Assembly: GCA_032622095.1 (NCBI GenBank)
Contig: CP136066.1
Location: 56,514,609-56,578,608 of the forward strand
Origin: Siphonodentalium dalli
Lineage: Eukaryota; Mollusca; Scaphopoda; Gadilida; Siphonodentaliidae
Direction of reading: 5' to 3'
DNA length: 64,000 nucleotides
Part shown: in pieces, positions 59,731-64,000 of the stretch
Layout: every line of letters starts with the position of its first letter
Numbering within the stretch: position 1 is the first letter of the stretch
Translations under genes and position numbers: made by a program
The notes under the pieces: model-generated
What the model saw: only the letters and a program-made list of their open reading frames with translations
Told to the model about the DNA's origin: nothing
The model's database searches: none

Positions 59731-62134
59731 TGTCTTCTTGCAGCGAATCAGGCGCGAGTATCCAGCGACGATTTTTACGATCATATAATGACCTGGGCTC
59801 GTTGAAGACGACTACCTTGCTTTTCACACAGGAAAATCCAAATCTCCAACGAACGCTGTAGTCAAAGCAGATATTTACAAGAGAGTCAAGTCCTTGCTTG
59901 GTAAGGGCGAGAATTGCTATATCGTCGGCGGTTGTTGGTGTTGCACATGGAATAGAACTAACACTCAGTCCGAACTGTGATTTGTTCAGGTCGATCAGAA
60001 GGAAGTTTATGTAGGTAAGATAACAGAAATGTGAGAGCACGCTTCCTTGCCTTGTTCCTTGTCCGATGCTGAACTTCTCTGAGACATTACCATTATATAG
60101 AATAACGCTTTCTATGTCCTCGCGAATGTTTGACAGCAATCTAACAAATTTCCGCGGGAAGCCTAGTTGTATGAACTTATAAAGGAGTCCAATATGCCAC
60201 ACGCGGTCGAAGGCTTTGTTGGAATCTAAGAACGCAGCAAATATACGAGAATCGTTGTCTTTTGCGTACGATATGGCTTCTTGCAGAATAAATGAAGTCA
60301 TATTACTTCCTAAACCTTTCTGGAAGCCACACTGAAGATTATGAGGGAAATCTTTGACCTTATCACTGCTAAGTATGCGTTTCAGAAGAATTGTCTCAAA
60401 GAGCTTGTAGATGACAGGTAGAAGCGTTATCGCTCTGTAACTGTCGGGTAATATTGGTGGCTTTGGGTGTCCTTTATAAAGAGGAATGATCACGCCTAGT
60501 TTCATCTCCGGGGGAATCCAGTCAAACTTGAGAAGAGAGTTAAAAAGAATACAAAGACACTGGATTAGTCCATCGGAATAGCTTCGAAGATATTCACTGG
60601 ATATAGAATCATGCCCTGGTGCTTTATTACATTTCAAGCTACCAATTGCGTTAAGAATTTCCGATATAACAATGGGTTCACACTCTGGGGCCGAGGTTCC
60701 GCTACTGTCGTCACCAGTACAAATAAATTTGTTTACCTCGTTGCACACCTCGCGTTCGAAATCCGGCACACTATGTTTTTCGGGGGTGTACAGTTCAGAA
60801 AAGTATGATCTCCAGCCAGATAATATCAGCTTCTGGTCACGCAGAACAGTTCCTTCGAATTCGATAGCAGAACCAATTGTTTTCACTGCAGTTTGCGTTC
60901 TTTTAAGAGAGCGCCAAAATTGAACATGATCACTCTTGGCGTGACGTTCCAGTTCATAACACTTCTTCATACGAAACACACACACAGCTGAGCGGTGAGC
61001 TCTCCTGAATTCTCGCTTAGCACTCCTGTACTCATCAAAGCAAGTCGCGTTCCTTCTGGGACGTCCTGCAATCACCCAACTGTTATGTAACTTTTTTAAT
61101 TGGGATTTGAGGCCGGTCAGATCAGCGTTCCAGTATGGCTTCAAGCGAGAACGAAATCGTTTCACGGGAACTGCAGTATCTGCAGCTGCTACAAGGGCAT
61201 TCACAATATCAGCGTAGAATTTGGCAATTGCGTCTCTGGAAGTAATATCACATCCGTGTGGACACAGCATATCAAGGTAATGCTCGTATAACGATGTATT
61301 GGCACGTTTCCACGCGTAGCGTTTCCGGATAAAACTAGGAACACAAGAGTCAAGTTCTTCAGAAAATAGTATGGAACAAGTAACGGGTAAATGTTTTGAT
61401 GTGTTCATAGCTTCGTCGTTCAAGATGCTACATTTAGAGACCATATGCGTGAGACACTTCGGCACAAGAATGTGGTCAATGAGAAATGGTCTATTGATAG
61501 TATAATATGGAAAATATGAATAATTGCTCCCAGAACACATGTCCATGGTCATTAGCGAAGTTAGTGCGCTTTGATTTAGGAATGTTGCAAACAATTCCGT
61601 TCTAGTGTTTGGAGAATTGACCCGCGGTGTATGGGAAGCCTTTTGCATGTGAGCATTGAAGTCCCCCATCAAAATAACTAGACCATGTGCAGATAGCATG
61701 TCGACGATATTTCCTAATGTCTCTAAATAGCCGTTAAATAAGTCATCTCCGTAGTTAACGTTCGGGAGATACACTTGGATTATTGACACCACACACTCTG
61801 GGTTTAGGCGGAGCTGAATTCCAATGATGGAGATATCACCAGTGTCAACTTCAACACAATTAGCTGTGATGTCATTGTGAATCAGAATAGCAACACCATC
61901 TCTAGTAAACTTTCCGCCACTTGGGGTTAATATTGTTCTCCCGGGTTTGCTGATTTGTTTATATCGGTCGCTGAGTGTACCAATACAGCTCAATTCCTCT
62001 TCATTGAGCCAGTGTTCTGATAGGCCGACAACGTGGTAATGTTCAGTTTTGAGGATATCAGCGACATATGGTGAACTACTTTTAAGGCCGGTTGCATTCC
62101 ATGATAACAATTTAATTTCAGTGCTATTTGTCAT
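59630..62134 (-). pseudogene. LINE ORF2, endonuclease and reverse transcriptase part
   Basis: Residues are counted from the upstream ATG at 62194; the likely start is Met21 at 62134, whose ATG overlaps the ORF1 stop in ATGACAAATAG. An APE-type endonuclease occupies about 25-280, with SWNATGL (31-37), SEHWL (59-63), GDFNAH (177-182) and IDHILVP (239-245). The terminal catalytic S-D-H motif reads SKH (266-268), so a key Asp is Lys. The RT domain (about 510-800) has LDSNKAFDRVW (656-666), GTRQGS (713-718) and TADD (755-758). The element class is LINE of the CR1/Jockey group; the clade is not fixed. The frame is lost near 59735. With the SKH change, the copy is probably inactive. Confidence 0.85.
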
Positions 62135-62495
62135 TGTTATGTTTCTGTTCAGCGCGCCAAGGCCTGCAATATACACCTTCAGGCCAGAATCCATTATCCA
62201 TCAAGGGGTAACTGTGATCCTTGATCACATTTAGACGTGCGCATACCGTGCCTCTCCTGACACTTGGCATCAACTTCAGGTAACTTGGTTGAACACCCTT
62301 CTCGGTGAGGAAATTTTGAATTCCAGACTGAGTTGAATACGGTGCTATGCCCCCGATATAGAAACGTAGCGTCTTTTTTCTAACTACACCAGTGAAGCCG
62401 TCGTCATTGACATTTGATATTGTCTTTTCAGATTTTACTCTCAAGAAGCCTACATTTATGTTCGGTTTACTTTTAATATAAGGATTAACTGTCAT
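62124..62495 (-). CDS. LINE ORF1, C-terminal RNA-binding-like domain
   Basis: The 123 codons from the first ATG include GFTGVVRKKTLRFYIGGIAP, a pattern at the start of the RRM-like domain of LINE ORF1 proteins, and finish with CARLNVI....FWPEGVYCRPW, a C-terminal signature of many invertebrate ORF1s. Its stop overlaps the ORF2 start by a few bases, a usual coupling in LINEs. Upstream of this ATG the frame stays open into the palindrome at 62477-62624, so the true start is uncertain and the 5' part was probably disrupted. Confidence 0.7.
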   Translation of the reverse strand: MTVNPYIKSKPNINVGFLRVKSEKTISNVNDDGFTGVVRKKTLRFYIGGIAPYSTQSGIQNFLTEKGVQPSYLKLMPSVRRGTVCARLNVIKDHSYPLMDNGFWPEGVYCRPWRAEQKHNNDK

Positions 62496-62624
62496 GTGGA
62501 CTGTTTTTATGGAGATGTAACCGTGAGGTAAGTGGACATAACTTGTGTAAAACCCGAAGTTATGACCACTTACCTCACGGTTACATCTCCATAAAAATAG
62601 TCCACATGACAGTTAATCCTTATA
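62477..62624. repeat. Near-perfect palindrome within LINE ORF1
   Basis: TATAAGGATTAACTGTCATG at the left is inverted at the right end. The arms are about 65 bp with a loop of about 18 bp and two or three differences. Each arm contains GAGGTAAGTGG, a good splice-donor consensus, once per strand. Coding sequence resumes at the left edge, so the palindrome adjoins the beginning of the ORF1 C-terminal piece. Confidence 0.85.
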
Positions 62625-63195
62625 TTTATATACATTTAGCGAAAAAGCCACTTTTGTAAATGTATTTAAATCGAAAAGTGTATCGTGACAAAAACAGCCC
62701 AAAATACCCAATAGCACCCTTGGCAAAAGTTAATAGGAACAATTTCTCTTCATATTGAAACCCGATGATGTATTAAGTCAATCCTGCGCGAGTCCAAATG
62801 CGCCCAAAACATTACGCGTTCGTCTTTCCAAACCCAATGACGTATCGATGGTGTTATGAGCTTGGCGTCATGAGCCGTTGCGCATTCACCGAGAAATAAC
62901 TGCAACTAGCCACGTGGGCGCCGACCAATCAGAATGCTGGATTTAGTGATGACAACACTTAGTATGAAAATATATAATTTTGAGTGGCATAACACTGGTC
63001 ACGCATGATTAAACAAGCCACATGTATCCGCTTGTGCATACACTTGATGTAGGGCTACCTCGAGTTTCCAGCAGCCTCTGACACTATCGGAATTATTCTA
63101 CTGTCATAATTTATCCAGTTATACAGAGTTATAAGTACGAGATGTGTAATAACATAGAACTACAGACGATCATAAGATTTGTTAGAATTTAGACA
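62625..63195. other. Non-coding segment between the ORF1 pieces
   Basis: No ORF was found. It is either an insertion into ORF1, an intron-like segment (AGGTTAGT, a possible donor, overlaps codons near the 3' end of the ORF at 63196), or a deletion/rearrangement junction. Confidence 0.4.
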
Positions 63196-63999
63196 TTAGC
63201 GCACCCTAGCAGGGCGCTGATTTCTAACTAACCTCAACATACATGTTGGTTTGGGTGTATGCGGTGACGACGACGCAACGTCAGAGTAAAGCTTCGGTGG
63301 TGGAATAATATAGTCAACATCAAGTCCATCATGACTGGTGTGTCCACATGATGAGTTATCCTCGCGCTCAGCATTGACATGTCGATCTCGGTTGTGTGTT
63401 TTATCTTTGGAATTTCTGGTCGGTTTAATATCAGGAAAAGGCGAATCTTGCTGTGGTTGTCCGGTCAGCACATGATTATGGGACACACTATTGGAACTTG
63501 GTGTTGAATACGTAGCACGACCGGGCTGGTATAAAACTGGTATCGGTTGAGAATACTGCTGATTCAGTGTTTGTGTTGGTTGATGGGAGACCCAAGTGTG
63601 CGAAACCTGAGAAAGTTCGTGTTGTGTGACATGGGAAATATCCAGTTCACGTTTTGACGAACCTCTGCGATTTGCCATAGTTTGTGAAACAATTTCATTT
63701 GGGATAAATGGTGGGTTTTCAAGTTCAGAATTGTTCACATGGGTATTCGTATGGTGGGCATCTGAGTCGTTTCCAAATGATTCAGATGGCTGTATATCGC
63801 CCTTAATCGAACTGTTAGAACTGAGGTCATTTAAACCCGGACACTCTGTCGATGAGTTGATAGCGCTGTTGGTGGCGACGTTGATTGAAACCAACTTTTC
63901 GCCAGCTGTATTGGATAGAGAATCAATTAGCCGAGTATTACTATTTACCGGCGTTCGGTCGTTTTGATCACCTTGTGACTGATCGCTAACACTTATCAT
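63196..63999 (-). CDS. LINE ORF1, N-terminal part, incomplete at the window edge
   Basis: This is 267 open codons, rich in Ser, Asn, Gln and Thr, with little predicted structure. They end in a PPPKLYSDVASSSPHTP phrase. The phrase resembles the YSDVAS / YADVV segment that sits just before the structured domain of LINE ORF1 proteins. Strand and position match the ORF1 C-terminal piece at 62124. It could instead be an unrelated disordered host exon, as there is no catalytic motif. The start, 63999, is one base from the window end, so it may extend further. Confidence 0.5.
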   Translation of the reverse strand: MISVSDQSQGDQNDRTPVNSNTRLIDSLSNTAGEKLVSINVATNSAINSSTECPGLNDLSSNSSIKGDIQPSESFGNDSDAHHTNTHVNNSELENPPFIPNEIVSQTMANRRGSSKRELDISHVTQHELSQVSHTWVSHQPTQTLNQQYSQPIPVLYQPGRATYSTPSSNSVSHNHVLTGQPQQDSPFPDIKPTRNSKDKTHNRDRHVNAEREDNSSCGHTSHDGLDVDYIIPPPKLYSDVASSSPHTPKPTCMLRLVRNQRPARVR

Positions 64000-64000
64000 T

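Larger units (their letters stand above)
57807..63999 (-). mobile_element. Long LINE-type retrotransposon, nearly complete, runs off the right edge
   Basis: On the minus strand it comprises ORF1 (parts at 63196-63999 and 62124-62495), ORF2 (62134 down to 58650, one frameshift), a 3' UTR of about 800 bp, and an AATAAA (57822-57827) followed by an (AT)n tail at about 57807-57820. The layout ORF1, ORF2, 3' UTR, short-repeat tail is that of a non-LTR retrotransposon. A foldback of 148 bp and about 570 bp of non-coding sequence interrupt ORF1. The 5' end is beyond the window. Confidence 0.8.

Overview
This window is a TE-dense, AT-rich stretch of an animal nuclear genome. Three things point to a marine invertebrate, most likely a lophotrochozoan such as a mollusc or brachiopod: non-LTR retrotransposons with APE endonuclease and reverse transcriptase, an intronless GT61 glycosyltransferase of the kind expanded in lophotrochozoans, and a transposase family common in cnidarians and molluscs. 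The phylum is an inference and could be wrong. There are no operons, no prokaryotic gene spacing and no ribosomal RNA genes, and I recognised no tRNA gene.

Host genes are few. At 278-490 (+) there is a probable first coding exon of a TMEM62-like membrane phosphoesterase, ending in a GT splice donor. No later exon of it was recognised. At 19449-20996 (-) lies one complete, uninterrupted ORF for a type II membrane GT61 glycosyltransferase resembling beta-1,2-xylosyltransferases. I call no other host gene with confidence.

Nearly everything else is mobile or repetitive. (1) Two copies of a 2.8-kb Helitron-like element at 1862-4647 (-) and 50177-53015 (+) face each other across 45.5 kb. Both start with TC, end with CTAG and sit between host A and T; a third, truncated 5' end lies at 38094. 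The right copy is inserted in a minisatellite whose two halves lie at 50035-50176 and 53016-53270, so the empty site can be read directly. (2) LINE-like elements: a 5'-truncated copy at 23133-24650, a copy split by an insertion at 29560-31864, a 3' end at 41640-41973, and a long, nearly intact element from about 57807 to the right edge with ORF1, ORF2 and one ORF2 frameshift. (3) A degraded transposase gene at 54277-56554 and a possible tyrosine-recombinase fragment at 42293-42475. (4) Many terminal-inverted-repeat or foldback elements without genes, at 550, 4678, 12634, 13296, 38979, 40350, 43473, 46344, 48303 and 62477. The one at 48303-49914 has TA flanks and encloses a twelve-unit minisatellite. 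(5) Segmental duplications, notably a 1.4-kb pair at 30187-31591 and 33997-35404, each carrying a 16-bp tandem array.

No multi-gene pathway or defence system is visible. The most informative structures are the Helitron pair with its readable empty site and internal tandem modules, the minisatellite-carrying TIR element, and an insertion with an 11-bp target duplication whose removal restores a LINE reading frame.
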